56,299 bases of DNA. Origin: JAFGHJ01 sp964606065. Its GTDB lineage: Bacteria > Hydrothermota > UBA3072. The position numbers and the translations under genes were made by a program. Positions 32,308 through 40,936 of this stretch are shown in pieces (position 1 is the first letter of the stretch; every line of letters starts with the position of its first letter). The notes beneath the pieces are model-generated. The model ran no database searches, was not told where the DNA came from, and worked only from the letters and a program-made list of their open reading frames with translations. The stretch is taken from the NCBI GenBank assembly GCA_964606065.1, contig CAZSEX010000007.1, positions 1-56,299 on the forward strand. Reading direction: 5' to 3'.

Positions 32308-34300
32308 AGAGCATATAATATTTCTGTTTTTACTTCTCTTGATATTCAATCTTTTTTATCCTTATAAAAACAAAACTCAAGTTCTGAGAGAAGGAGATAT
32401 AGCTTTAAAAGCTATAATAGCGCCTTCAAACTTTAAAATCTTAAAGTTTAAGAACGAATTAGAAGAGGAAAGAGCAAAAGCCGCAGCTCAGGTGCCTACG
32501 GTTCTTCAGAAAATAAAAGAAAGAGAAACGGAAAACATGTTGCCCAGGGTGGATTCATTGATTTCTTTTTACGCTGAGAAATCACCTTATAGACAGCAAA
32601 TCTTAAGAAAAAAACAGGATATAAGAAAAAGTTTTAAAGATATATTTAATAAAGGGGTAATCCTCAGTATAGAAAACTTACCTGAGAGTAAAAATAATAA
32701 ATTATTTGTAGAGGGATCCGATTCGAGTTTTCTTGTCGATCGTTCCTCCGTATTAAGTTTAGAAAAGGCAAAAAATTTTTTAGTTAAGAGAACCGACGAG
32801 CTTTTCGGCTATTTTTCTCTCGAGGAAAAATTTATAGAAGAGCTAAAAAAACAAATTGTTCCTAATTTGCTTATAGATTTTGCTGATACAGAAAAAATGA
32901 GGAAGGAAGCAAGAAACGCAGTTTCTGATTCTCTGGGTGTGGTCAGAAAAGGAGAAAAAATAGTAGGAGCACATGAAGTTGTTACTCAACAAATATACAG
33001 GAAATTGTATTCTTTAAGAATGGCACAGGATGACAAATATTCTTATTCCCTACTTACTAATATTGCCAGGAATCAATTGTATTTCTTCCTGGTTTGTTTT
33101 TTTTCTTTAGTTTTTGTAACATTTCGGGTTGAAGAGGTTTATGATAAAAGTAAGTTCCTGTATCTTTTTTTGATAAACTTAGCAATGGTTTTTGTTTTAT
33201 ATAAGTTTTTGCCAATGTATCTTCTGCCGCTTGCAAGTTTTGTTATGTTTTTTACTCTTGCCGTGAATCTTAATTTTGGAATACTTTTAGCTGTAATAAG
33301 TTTTTTGGTAATATCATTCTATGAAAATTTTAACATTATGAATTTTATACCTATTTTTACCGGAAGCCTTGCCGGGGGAATTCTTAGCGGAAACTTTAAA
33401 AATAGGGAAGAGCTTTACCGTGCAGGAATATTTGTAGGCGCAACAACCGCGTTTTTGATTCTTGCCGTTGAATTGTATAACAGGTCCGGCGTAAGAGATA
33501 TTTCGGTTGGGTTTATTTATGGTCTCGTTAATGGTTTTATGTCGATCCTTATTTTATTCGGTCTTCTCTACATTTTTGAGCGTATTTTTCACATAGCCAC
33601 AAATTTTACCTGGATGGAGTACTCTGATTTGAACAATCCTTTAATAAAAAGGATGTCAAAAGAGGCTCCGGGGAGTTATCAGCATGTCTTGATGGTGAGT
33701 ACACTTGCTGAAAGTGCCGTAGAGGCTATAGGAGCAAATTCTCTACTTGCGAAAATCGGAGGTTTATTTCACGACATCGGGAAACTAAGAAGACCCAGAT
33801 ATTTTGCCGAAAATTTTAAGGACAACAAAAATCCACATGACGAGTTACCACCAAAGCTTTCGGCGATTATTATAAAATCTCATGTTAAAGATGCTGTAGA
33901 AATTGCAGAACAGTACAAGTTACCTGAAGAGATTATCAGTATGATAAAACAGCATCAGGGAACCTCTTTAATAAGACCTTTCTATGAAAAAGCAAAAAAG
34001 ATGTTAGATGAGGTTGATGAAGATTACTTTAAGTATGATACCGAAGTACCTGTAAGCAGAGAAGCCAGCATTCTTATGCTTGCCGATATGGTCGAGGCCA
34101 CGGTTCGTTCGCTGGATAGTCCGACTCCCGAAGAAATAAGGAAAACCATAGACGAAAGAATAAAAACCGCTTATAGTACCGGGCAATTAAACAAATCAGA
34201 ACTTTCCCTGAGCGACCTTGAGATTGTTGCCCGGGATTTTGCTCAAAGCCTGGAGGGATTGCACCATCATCGTCCGAAGTATCCTGCTCAATCTAAATGA
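32285..34300 (+). CDS. 7TM-HD phosphohydrolase, PgpH-like cyclic-di-AMP phosphodiesterase
   Basis: A 671-residue membrane protein. TM1 (about 10-28), extracellular 7TMR-HDED domain (about 30-250), a bundle of seven helices (about 260-440) and the cytoplasmic HD domain with HVLMVSTLAESA, GGLFHDIGK and the trailing HVKDA and IKQHQG metal ligands. Listeria PgpH, of the same layout, hydrolyses c-di-AMP; that activity is inferred here, and no diadenylate cyclase is in the window. Starts within the end of phoH; its stop overlaps ybeY as ATGA. Confidence 0.9.
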   Translation: MKKIKINKEHIIFLFLLLLIFNLFYPYKNKTQVLREGDIALKAIIAPSNFKILKFKNELEEERAKAAAQVPTVLQKIKERETENMLPRVDSLISFYAEKSPYRQQILRKKQDIRKSFKDIFNKGVILSIENLPESKNNKLFVEGSDSSFLVDRSSVLSLEKAKNFLVKRTDELFGYFSLEEKFIEELKKQIVPNLLIDFADTEKMRKEARNAVSDSLGVVRKGEKIVGAHEVVTQQIYRKLYSLRMAQDDKYSYSLLTNIARNQLYFFLVCFFSLVFVTFRVEEVYDKSKFLYLFLINLAMVFVLYKFLPMYLLPLASFVMFFTLAVNLNFGILLAVISFLVISFYENFNIMNFIPIFTGSLAGGILSGNFKNREELYRAGIFVGATTAFLILAVELYNRSGVRDISVGFIYGLVNGFMSILILFGLLYIFERIFHIATNFTWMEYSDLNNPLIKRMSKEAPGSYQHVLMVSTLAESAVEAIGANSLLAKIGGLFHDIGKLRRPRYFAENFKDNKNPHDELPPKLSAIIIKSHVKDAVEIAEQYKLPEEIISMIKQHQGTSLIRPFYEKAKKMLDEVDEDYFKYDTEVPVSREASILMLADMVEATVRSLDSPTPEEIRKTIDERIKTAYSTGQLNKSELSLSDLEIVARDFAQSLEGLHHHRPKYPAQSK

Positions 34301-34680
34301 GAATTTTTGTAAACGCTGTTCCCAAATTCAGAGAAGATATTCAAAAAGTAGCCCGGCAGGTGGTAAAAGAAGAAGGGCTTAAAGGTAACCTCTCCATAAC
34401 TTTCATCGGCGACAGAGAAATGAAAAGATTGAACAAGAAGTATACAAATAGAAATAGGACGACGGATGTTCTGTCCTTTCATTTTAAAGATGTCCCCGAG
34501 TTGATGGGAGATATTTATATCTCTGTGCCTCAGGCGGAAAGACAAAAAGAAAAGGATCTCCTTTCGGAGTTAAAACTTCTTACTGTTCATGGTATATTAC
34601 ATCTTGCCGGATATGACGATAAAACCGAGGAGATGGCAAAAGTTATGAGAGAAAAAGAGAAATATTATTTAGGCAAATAA
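34297..34680 (+). CDS. ybeY: rRNA maturation endoribonuclease YbeY
   Basis: A 127-residue metalloprotein for 16S rRNA 3' processing and ribosome quality control. The zinc motif is HGILHLAGYDD: His98 and His102 are present, but the usual third ligand (the final His of HGxLHLxGYDH) is Asp108. That variant is tolerated in several lineages by recollection. RTTDVLSF is also present near 54-61. It is coupled to the upstream gene (ATGA) and to the CNNM gene downstream (TAATG). Confidence 0.92.
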   Translation: MRIFVNAVPKFREDIQKVARQVVKEEGLKGNLSITFIGDREMKRLNKKYTNRNRTTDVLSFHFKDVPELMGDIYISVPQAERQKEKDLLSELKLLTVHGILHLAGYDDKTEEMAKVMREKEKYYLGK

Positions 34681-35813
34681 TGTATTATCTTATCTTATTA
34701 CTTTTGTTGATATGTTCTTTCGTTTACTCCTCATCTGAAACGGCTCTTTTCGCGTTGCCGGGTTACAGAAGAAAAGACAATCCGCTGATTTATAAACTCA
34801 TGCGCAACCCGAAACTTGTGCTCGTGAGCACCGTTATAGGCAATATAGGTGTTAACGTGGCATTTTCGGCTGTGGGGGAAGATATTCTTAAAAGTTGGTT
34901 TAATTTGTTTGTTTCTTCTGTTATTTTAACAGCTCTTCTTGTAACTTTCGGAGAATATATTCCTAAAAGGGTTGCGATAACCAAAAGTAAAAGGCTGGCT
35001 GCGCTCTTTGCTCCAATAGTTGTGATAACCGAATACATTCTGTATCCTGTTTCGCTGCTGTTTAAACCCCTCACCAGAATGACTTTTTACAGAAAAAAGT
35101 TTACTGCCGGAGATTTAAGGCAGGTTTTAATAAAAGGAAAAAAAGAAGGGGTTTTGACCGAGCGGGAATTCAATATAATGACCAAATTATCCAGGCTCAA
35201 TGAAATTAAAGTAAAAGAGATAATGTTACCCAGAACGGAAACACCTTTTGTGGAAGAAGAAGAACTTGTGGAAGAAGCCTTAAAAAAAGTTGGGAGAACG
35301 AGAAAGCGAATACCGGTATTTTCCGAAACAAGGGATAAAATTATCGGGATACTTGAACTTAAAAAACTTTACGGTAAAAAAGGAAAAGTAAAGAGTTTTA
35401 TGTCGCTTCCCGTATTTGTATCCGAAACCCTTTCGCTTGTACAGCTTATAAAAATCTTTAGGAATTCAAAGCATAAATTAGTTGTGGTGGTCGATGAGTA
35501 CGGAGGAACTTCAGGAATTATAGATATTGAAGATGTTGAAAGGGAGCTTATCTGGGAAGACAAGGGTGCAGTGGCACGTAAAATCGGTGATAATGAGTGG
35601 AATTTACCGGGATCGGCAGAGATAGAAGAAATTCAGCGGTTTATATCAATACCTCTTTCAAACGACTATAGGACTATTTCCGGCTTTATTTATACTATTT
35701 TAGAAAGAATCCCCAAAGAAGGGGAGGTCTTTTCCTATAAGGATTATGAGATTACCATTCTCGATGTATTTGATAATTATATAAGAGAAGTGAATATAAA
35801 GAAAAAGAAATGA
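34680..35813 (+). CDS. CNNM/CorC-family transporter with CBS domains, first of a tandem pair
   Basis: A 377-residue protein: an N-terminal CNNM/DUF21 transmembrane domain (about 1-150, with SSSETALFALPG and VTFGEYIPKR), a CBS pair (about 165-285, with IMLPRTETPF and VVVVDEYGGTSGIIDIEDV) and a C-terminal CorC_HlyC domain (about 295-375). The family exports Mg2+ or Co2+ and related ions. It starts within the ybeY stop (TAATG) and overlaps the next CNNM gene by four bases (ATGA). The two adjacent paralogues are divergent, so a heterodimer is possible. Confidence 0.88.
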   Translation: MYYLILLLLLICSFVYSSSETALFALPGYRRKDNPLIYKLMRNPKLVLVSTVIGNIGVNVAFSAVGEDILKSWFNLFVSSVILTALLVTFGEYIPKRVAITKSKRLAALFAPIVVITEYILYPVSLLFKPLTRMTFYRKKFTAGDLRQVLIKGKKEGVLTEREFNIMTKLSRLNEIKVKEIMLPRTETPFVEEEELVEEALKKVGRTRKRIPVFSETRDKIIGILELKKLYGKKGKVKSFMSLPVFVSETLSLVQLIKIFRNSKHKLVVVVDEYGGTSGIIDIEDVERELIWEDKGAVARKIGDNEWNLPGSAEIEEIQRFISIPLSNDYRTISGFIYTILERIPKEGEVFSYKDYEITILDVFDNYIREVNIKKKK

Positions 35814-36961
35814 CTTTATTAATATTAATCGTAATTTTTTTGTTTCTTGTATATTTTGAGTTGTCCGAGATATCAATCGTAGCTTCAGATGAAGCAAGGC
35901 TGGAGCAGTTGGCTGCCGGCAAAAAAGGAGGCAAGTACCGTGTCGCGATAAACATTCGAAGACGTTCAGATATTCTTTTTTCTACCGTTCTTGCGGGAAT
36001 GAATCTTACCACAGTGCTTTTTACTGTACTGTTGAAGAGAGAAATGGGCTTTACCTTGGGACTTATATTGTCTACTCTGTTTATTTCCGTGATAGGAGAA
36101 ATCGTGGTTAAATCTCTTGCTGTCGATAATCCTGAAGCGGTAGCGGCATTTGTCTCTCCGCCTCTCATTGTTTTCTACTGGTTGCTTTATCCGCTTATAT
36201 TCATAATAAAAATACTTGGCGACGGAGCGTTGAGGATCTTTGGTTTTAGAACCGAAGAAAAAGAAAAAATAACAAAAGATGAAATGAGGATCGCTGCAAG
36301 AGAGGCAAGAGCTACAGGCGGAATCGAACCGGAACAATCTAACGCGATGGATGCGATTTCGAAACTATCTCAAACAGATGTCAGAGATATTATGATCCCA
36401 AGAATTGATATTCAGGCTATTAATTATGAGTGGAATAAGGCGAAAATCGGTAAAATTCTCAGAGAAGCTGATGTTTCAAGGCTTCCGGTATACAGTGGGG
36501 ATATCGATAATATAATAGGCGTTTTGTTTAAAGAAGATGTTATTGGTAGGGGCAAAGATTGGAAGATAGAGGATAAAATAAGACCCATAAAGTTTATTAG
36601 CGGAGACAGAACTCTGGACGAGATACTTTCTGAATTGCTCGAGGATAAAATCGGTTGTGCCATAGTTATTGATGAATATGGAGGTACTGAAGGTTTCGTT
36701 TCGACAGATGATGTTCTTTTCAGTATTTTTGAAACCAATATCGGTACTGAAGAAGGAGTTTTTATTGTGAACGGAAATATGAGACCTGAAAGACTTGGGA
36801 TAAATACAGAAGAAGATACTCTCGCAGGATTTGTCATCAGAGAATTAGAAGAAATACCAAAAGAAGGACAGAAGATCAGGGCAGGGGATATAGAAATAAC
36901 GGTTTTAGACGCGGACGAACGGAGAATTAAGAAAATATTGATAAAACGGGAAAAAAGATAG
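35810..36961 (+). CDS. CNNM/CorC-family transporter with CBS domains, second of a tandem pair
   Basis: A 383-residue protein of the same layout: CNNM domain (about 1-145; FELSEISIVASDEARLEQ, ISVIGEIVVKSLA), CBS pair (about 180-300; IMIPRIDIQAI, AIVIDEYGGTEGFVSTDDV) and CorC_HlyC domain (about 305-380). It is translationally coupled to the first copy. The gene ends 34 bases from the convergent HD-GYP gene, with no strong terminator seen between. A metal-ion efflux or regulatory role is expected from the family. Confidence 0.88.
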   Translation: MTLLILIVIFLFLVYFELSEISIVASDEARLEQLAAGKKGGKYRVAINIRRRSDILFSTVLAGMNLTTVLFTVLLKREMGFTLGLILSTLFISVIGEIVVKSLAVDNPEAVAAFVSPPLIVFYWLLYPLIFIIKILGDGALRIFGFRTEEKEKITKDEMRIAAREARATGGIEPEQSNAMDAISKLSQTDVRDIMIPRIDIQAINYEWNKAKIGKILREADVSRLPVYSGDIDNIIGVLFKEDVIGRGKDWKIEDKIRPIKFISGDRTLDEILSELLEDKIGCAIVIDEYGGTEGFVSTDDVLFSIFETNIGTEEGVFIVNGNMRPERLGINTEEDTLAGFVIRELEEIPKEGQKIRAGDIEITVLDADERRIKKILIKREKR

Positions 36962-36994
36962 AAGTAAAAAAGAAAATAACATGAAAACGAAATT

Positions 36995-38467
36995 CTATCG
37001 CAAGTCTCTCTTTTCCAGTAATTCTTCCTCAAATAAACTCACTTTTCTGAATTCGAAACCTTTTTCGAAAAGATTAACGCAAATATCTACGATTTCCGGA
37101 TCGAATAGCGTTCCTTTGTATTTTATGATTTCCTTTAAAGTCATCTCTCTGCTGAATGCACTCCTGTAAGGTCTCCGCGAACTCATCGCTTCTACCACAT
37201 CTGCTACCGCCAGAATTTTCGATTCCAGCATAATGTCTTTTTCTTTGATGCCGAGAGGATAACCGGAACCATTTATTCTCTCGTGATGTTGGAAAACAAT
37301 CTTTGCCACTGGTCCGGGGAAATTTACAGATTTTAAAATATCATATCCGACCTGAGCATGGTTTCGAACCATAGCCATTTCGTATTCGCTTAATCCAAGG
37401 GGTTTGTTTAGAATTTCTGCCGGAACATGAATTTTCCCGATATCATGGAGAGCACTAGCTATTTTCAATATCTTTAGTTGATCGTTGGAAAGAGCTTTCT
37501 CTTTACCTATAGCAACTGCGAGCTGCGCAACTCTTATTTGGTGTCCCGCAGTGAAAGGATCTCTTTTACCTATAGTTTCCGAAAGGGCGGATACTGTACC
37601 CGCTAAAAATTCCGTTAACTTGCGAAAGCTGTTTTTGAGTTTAATATCGACGTTTTTTCTTTCTCTGATGTCGTCATATAGGGCGAACACGCCAATAATC
37701 TTACCATCTTCAATAATGGGTCCTCCACTGACGTGTACGTCTATTAAAATGCCGTCGTTGCTTACCATTACTGTGTCGGATTTCAATATTTTATCCTGTA
37801 ACAATCTTTGAGAGAAAGAAGGTTCGTTTTTTTTAATATACTCGGGAGCTATAAAGTCCTTAATTTTTTTCCCTTTTACTTCTTCAAGCGAATATTTGAA
37901 CAACTGATGAAAACTTTTGTTGATTTGAAGAATTCGGTCTTCCTTGTCGAGTAAAGCGATTGCGGATGGAGAATTATCGAACAGGGATTTAAAGTAATTT
38001 TTTTGAGTTTTTAGTTCACTTTCGGCTTTCTTTTTATCTGTAATATCGATTGCCGAGGAGATAACAGCCGGGGCTCCCTTAAAATCATCTACATGTTTAC
38101 TGGCGCAAGCGAGCCATCGCTCCTCTTTGTTTTTTTTGACGATTTTAATTTCATAGTAAGAGGGGACCCTTTCTCCATTCAGGTGTTTAAAACCCCGGGC
38201 TTTGACAATGTCTTTGAAATCAGGATGAATAATGTCCCAGAAGTTCATGTTGTAGAGTTCGTTTTTTGTGTAACCCGAGAAAAGGGCGGCTGTTTTATTG
38301 ACATAAATAAACTTTTCTCTGTGAGCGAATATCATAAGTGGGGCGTCCTCTGCCATTATTTCATATCTGTTCGCGTCTATTTTGCTTTGAGAATCGTATT
38401 GGATGAGCTGCTCTCTTAGAATTCTCAATTCCTGAATCAGGTTTTCTCTTCCTTTGCCCTCATCCAT
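36995..38467 (-). CDS. PAS-PAS-HD-GYP signalling protein, probable cyclic-di-GMP phosphodiesterase
   Basis: A 490-residue soluble protein: a short coiled start, two PAS/PAC units (about 30-155 and 158-280), then an HD-GYP domain (about 290-470). The key motif is HDIGKIHVPAEIL, followed by QHHERINGSGYPLG, the GYP core, and SKILAVADVVEAM; all the metal-ligand positions look intact. HD-GYP enzymes cleave c-di-GMP; the class is well established, the specific role here is not. ATG at 38467 follows AAGGGGG. It has its own promoter and is convergent with the CNNM operon. Confidence 0.9.
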   Translation of the reverse strand: MDEGKGRENLIQELRILREQLIQYDSQSKIDANRYEIMAEDAPLMIFAHREKFIYVNKTAALFSGYTKNELYNMNFWDIIHPDFKDIVKARGFKHLNGERVPSYYEIKIVKKNKEERWLACASKHVDDFKGAPAVISSAIDITDKKKAESELKTQKNYFKSLFDNSPSAIALLDKEDRILQINKSFHQLFKYSLEEVKGKKIKDFIAPEYIKKNEPSFSQRLLQDKILKSDTVMVSNDGILIDVHVSGGPIIEDGKIIGVFALYDDIRERKNVDIKLKNSFRKLTEFLAGTVSALSETIGKRDPFTAGHQIRVAQLAVAIGKEKALSNDQLKILKIASALHDIGKIHVPAEILNKPLGLSEYEMAMVRNHAQVGYDILKSVNFPGPVAKIVFQHHERINGSGYPLGIKEKDIMLESKILAVADVVEAMSSRRPYRSAFSREMTLKEIIKYKGTLFDPEIVDICVNLFEKGFEFRKVSLFEEELLEKRDLR

Positions 38468-38511
38468 GAATTATCCCCCTTTCTTTGCCATATATAGAAT
38501 TTTTATAATTT

Positions 38512-38539
38512 AATATATGACTTTAGGGAGAACTGTCAA
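38512..38539 (-). promoter_or_regulatory. Promoter of the HD-GYP gene
   Basis: Minus-strand TTGACA (38534-38539), 16 bases, TATATT (38512-38517). The leader is about 40 bases. Confidence 0.65.
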
Positions 38540-38629
38540 GGCGTTTTTCTGTAAGCTATTTATGATTATCTTTTTTGAAAGGGAGTGTGAAGAATTTTTT
38601 ATATTTGATTTTTGAAAAATTTGCCAGAC

Positions 38630-38657
38630 TTGACAAAACTCTCCCGGTTGTTATAAT
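38630..38657 (+). promoter_or_regulatory. Promoter of the tRNA-Ile/tRNA-Val pair
   Basis: TTGACA (38630-38635), 16 bases, TATAAT (38652-38657), 16 bases before the first tRNA. Confidence 0.72.
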
Positions 38658-38673
38658 CATAAGATAATGAATT

Positions 38674-38747
38674 GGGCCCGTAGCTCAGCTGGTTAGAGCG
38701 GCTGACTCATAATCAGTAGGTCGTGGGTTCAAGCCCTACCGGGCCCA
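38674..38747 (+). tRNA. tRNA-Ile2 (CAU anticodon, lysidine type)
   Basis: Acceptor GGGCCCG/CGGGCCC with discriminator A; anticodon loop CTCATAA in a GCTGA/TCAGT stem. The CAT anticodon could be Met, but the ACTCATAAT context is like the Ile2 tRNA that TilS modifies to read AUA. It is not an initiator: G1-C72 is paired. The CCA is not encoded. Confidence 0.85.
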
Positions 38748-38785
38748 TAAAAGAGATGATGAAAAACTCGAATTTAAATTTTAAG

Positions 38786-38859
38786 GGGCGAATAGCTCAG
38801 ATGGTTAGAGCGCCGGTCTCACATACCGGAGGTCAGGGGTTCAAATCCCTTTTCGCCCA
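38786..38859 (+). tRNA. tRNA-Val (CAC)
   Basis: Acceptor GGGCGAA/TTCGCCC with discriminator A; anticodon loop CTCACAT with CAC; T-loop TTCAAAT. It lies 38 bases after tRNA-Ile2 and a terminator follows. Confidence 0.92.
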
Positions 38860-38863
38860 GAAT

Positions 38864-38888
38864 GTGCACGAAAGTGCACTTTTTTTTG
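38864..38888 (+). terminator. Rho-independent terminator after tRNA-Val
   Basis: GTGCAC-GAAA-GTGCAC followed by a run of eight or nine T. A perfect 6-bp stem with a GNRA tetraloop. Confidence 0.85.
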
Positions 38889-38903
38889 TTTATAGGGAGG
38901 AAA

Positions 38904-39620
38904 ATGGAAACTGTTGAAAAGATAAAAATTTTGAGGGAAATTTATGAAAAGGATTTGGAAATCGATAAAATAAAGGACCTGGAAAAAAAAGTTCCCGAAA
39001 TGGTAGAAGATTTTGAAAATCAATTAAAAGAGTATCGAGAAAAATTTGAAAAAGAGAAGAAAGCTTTTGACGTTATAGACGAAAGAAGAAGGGAATTGGA
39101 AAAAAATATCGACGAAAAAAAACTCAATCTTGAAAATTTCAATAAGAGAAAAAAAGAAAGTCATACTAATGAAGAGTTCGTTATTCTGCAAAAAGAGATA
39201 GAGAAAACCGAAGAGTCGATATCCAAAACCGAAGACGAATTACTGGAAGTTTATTTCGAAAAAGAAGAAGCGAAGAAGAAGATGGATGAAGCAAGAAATA
39301 TTATGGAAGAAAAGGCGAAAAAATTTGCCGAGGAAGAAGAGGCTTTAAAAAAGGAACTTGAGGATTCGAAAGAAGATCTTATAATTAAAGAGGATGAGAA
39401 AAAAAGAATAGTCGCCAGGCTTGATGATGAAAATTTATTTCGGAAATATAGCCGTATAAAAGAGTCAAGGGGGACAGGAGCGTCTGTAATAGAAGAATCT
39501 GAATGCGCCGAGTGCCACTCGACAATTCCTCCGCAATTATTCGCGGAAGTAAGAAAAGGTAACAGGATCATTGTCTGTCAGTCGTGCGGAAGAATACTCA
39601 TTTATAAATGGATAGAGTAG
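38904..39620 (+). CDS. Coiled-coil protein with C4 zinc ribbon (COG1579-like)
   Basis: A 238-residue protein. ATG at 38904 follows GGGAGGAA and comes after the terminator, so the longer open frame from 38862 is not used. Residues 1-170 are an almost unbroken Lys/Glu coiled coil; the C-terminus holds a four-cysteine ribbon, CAECHSTIPPQ ... IVCQSCGRIL. The family pairs frequently with RNase H-like genes, as here. Function is not settled; a nucleic-acid or ribosome-linked role is often suggested. It overlaps the RNase HI gene by 13 bases. Confidence 0.86.
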   Translation: METVEKIKILREIYEKDLEIDKIKDLEKKVPEMVEDFENQLKEYREKFEKEKKAFDVIDERRRELEKNIDEKKLNLENFNKRKKESHTNEEFVILQKEIEKTEESISKTEDELLEVYFEKEEAKKKMDEARNIMEEKAKKFAEEEEALKKELEDSKEDLIIKEDEKKRIVARLDDENLFRKYSRIKESRGTGASVIEESECAECHSTIPPQLFAEVRKGNRIIVCQSCGRILIYKWIE

Positions 39621-40012
39621 CCAGAGTTTTTATAGACGGTGCTTCGAGGGGCAATCCCGGGCCTTCGAGTATAGGTGTTTTAATTTTAGACGAGCACGGA
39701 AAAGAAATCGAAAAAATTTCAGAAAAAATCAGTGATACTACAAATAATGTTGCGGAATATCGGGCTTTACACAGGGGCGTAACCGAGTGTCTAAAATTGG
39801 GTTTTTCGTCCGCGCGGTTTTTTACGGATAGCCAGTTGTTGGCGAGGCAGCTTAACGGACAGTATAAAATAAAGGACGAGAATTTAAAATCGTTATATGT
39901 TAAAATTAAAGGAAAATTACTGGGTTTTAAAAGCTGGAAAATCACGCACATACCAAGAGAAGAAAATATTTTAGCGGACAAATTGGCAAACGAGTCTTTT
40001 AAGTTAAGATAA
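39608..40012 (+). CDS. RNase HI-like protein
   Basis: A 134-residue RNase H-fold enzyme that cleaves RNA in RNA-DNA hybrids. All four catalytic acids are in place: Asp10 (FIDGASRGNPG), Glu50 (NNVAEYRA), Asp74 (FFTDSQL) and Asp124 (ILADKLANE); His114 (ITHIPREEN) fits the mobile loop position. It belongs to the short RVT_3/plant-like RNase HI group. Its start lies inside the end of the zinc-ribbon gene and its stop abuts the next gene directly. Confidence 0.9.
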   Translation: MDRVARVFIDGASRGNPGPSSIGVLILDEHGKEIEKISEKISDTTNNVAEYRALHRGVTECLKLGFSSARFFTDSQLLARQLNGQYKIKDENLKSLYVKIKGKLLGFKSWKITHIPREENILADKLANESFKLR

Positions 40013-40911
40013 ATGATTTTTATCCTTTTTTCTTTTTTCTCTGCTCCGCTTGAAGGAACTGCAGATCTTTTTTTAGGATACTACCCACCTGGAGATACCG
40101 TATTTAACGTTGATGTCTCTATAAAGGCGAGGGTTTATCTTATCAGACTTAAAGAGAAATTCGATCTTTTCACGCAATATTCTTCATATCTGGAAATGTC
40201 AGAACAAGTGGGAAATATTATTTTTAATCCTTCGTTTACAACTCATTCAATAATTCTCGGTTTTCAGTACACAAAGACTTTCTGTTTTTCTTTTTTTTGG
40301 GACCACTGGTGCCGGCATTTGATAGATAGAGAATTAAGGGGAAAGAAGGTTGTATTTAACTCTTTAAACTTCGAATTTTCTAATATTAAAGATCCCGTAC
40401 GCCGTTTTTCGAAAAAAGATTATTTCGATTTTAACTATATTTTTTATCCCCAGACTACAATTATAGATTATCTTAATTCGAAACCCTATTACAGACATCG
40501 TTTAATACTTTCAGCCGGTAAAAGAATTAATTATTTTGCCAGGCTTGCTATAGAATNNNNNNNNNNNNNNNNNNNNNNNNNNNNNNNNNNNNNNNNNNNN
40601 NNNNNNNNNNNNNNNNNNNNNNNNNNNNNNNNNNNNNNNNNNNNNNNNNNNNNNNNTTAATACTTTCAGCCGGTAAAAGAATTAATTATTTTGCCAGGCT
40701 TGCTATAGAATTAGAATATACTTTATCAAATGATGATCCGCATAGAACTTACTATACCGTATGCCCTGAAATAGACTTTTTTAAACAAAAAGAAAGCGGA
40801 ACGTTTTATTCTTTTTTTAAGTATTATTTGAAAGCCAGGGGACCTCTTCGCTCTCCCGAACAAAAACTCTTCTTTGGTATAGGTTATTCTTTTCATTCCC
40901 CTTGCAAATAG
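40013..40911 (+). CDS. Putative exported beta-rich protein, split by a false assembly gap
   Basis: ATG at 40013 directly follows the RNase HI stop. The frame runs to the N block at 40557. The 55 bases before the Ns (40502-40556) recur exactly after them (40657-40711); collapsing the duplicate and the Ns gives one uninterrupted frame of 247 residues ending at TAG 40911. The protein has a hydrophobic start and alternating aromatic/polar strands (FNVDVSIKARVY, SIILGFQYTKTFCF, WDHWCRHLIDRE), suggesting an outer-membrane beta-barrel. Family not recognised. Confidence 0.72.
40502..40711. other. Scaffold gap with 55-bp duplicated flanks (assembly artefact)
   Basis: 100 Ns (40557-40656) are flanked by identical 55-bp sequences, 40502-40556 and 40657-40711. 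This is what results when two contigs that share a k-mer-sized overlap are scaffolded with a default 100-N spacer. The collapsed sequence is in frame. True gap length is therefore probably zero. Confidence 0.9.
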
Positions 40912-40929
40912 AAATAATCACAGTATAAT
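40902..40929 (+). promoter_or_regulatory. Possible leaderless promoter of the TIM-barrel gene
   Basis: TTGCAA (40902-40907), 16 bases, TATAAT (40924-40929). The start would fall at 40936-40937, on the ATG itself. No Shine-Dalgarno precedes that ATG. Confidence 0.45.
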
Positions 40930-40936
40930 CTCTTGC

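Noticed and set aside
38862..38903. A start of the zinc-ribbon protein at 38862
   Set aside because: It would lie in the tRNA-Val terminator hairpin; ATG 38904 has GGGAGG and begins the coiled coil.
40557..40656. A genuine 100-bp unknown gap or tandem repeat
   Set aside because: The 55-bp identical flanks and the restored open frame fit an assembly overlap much better.
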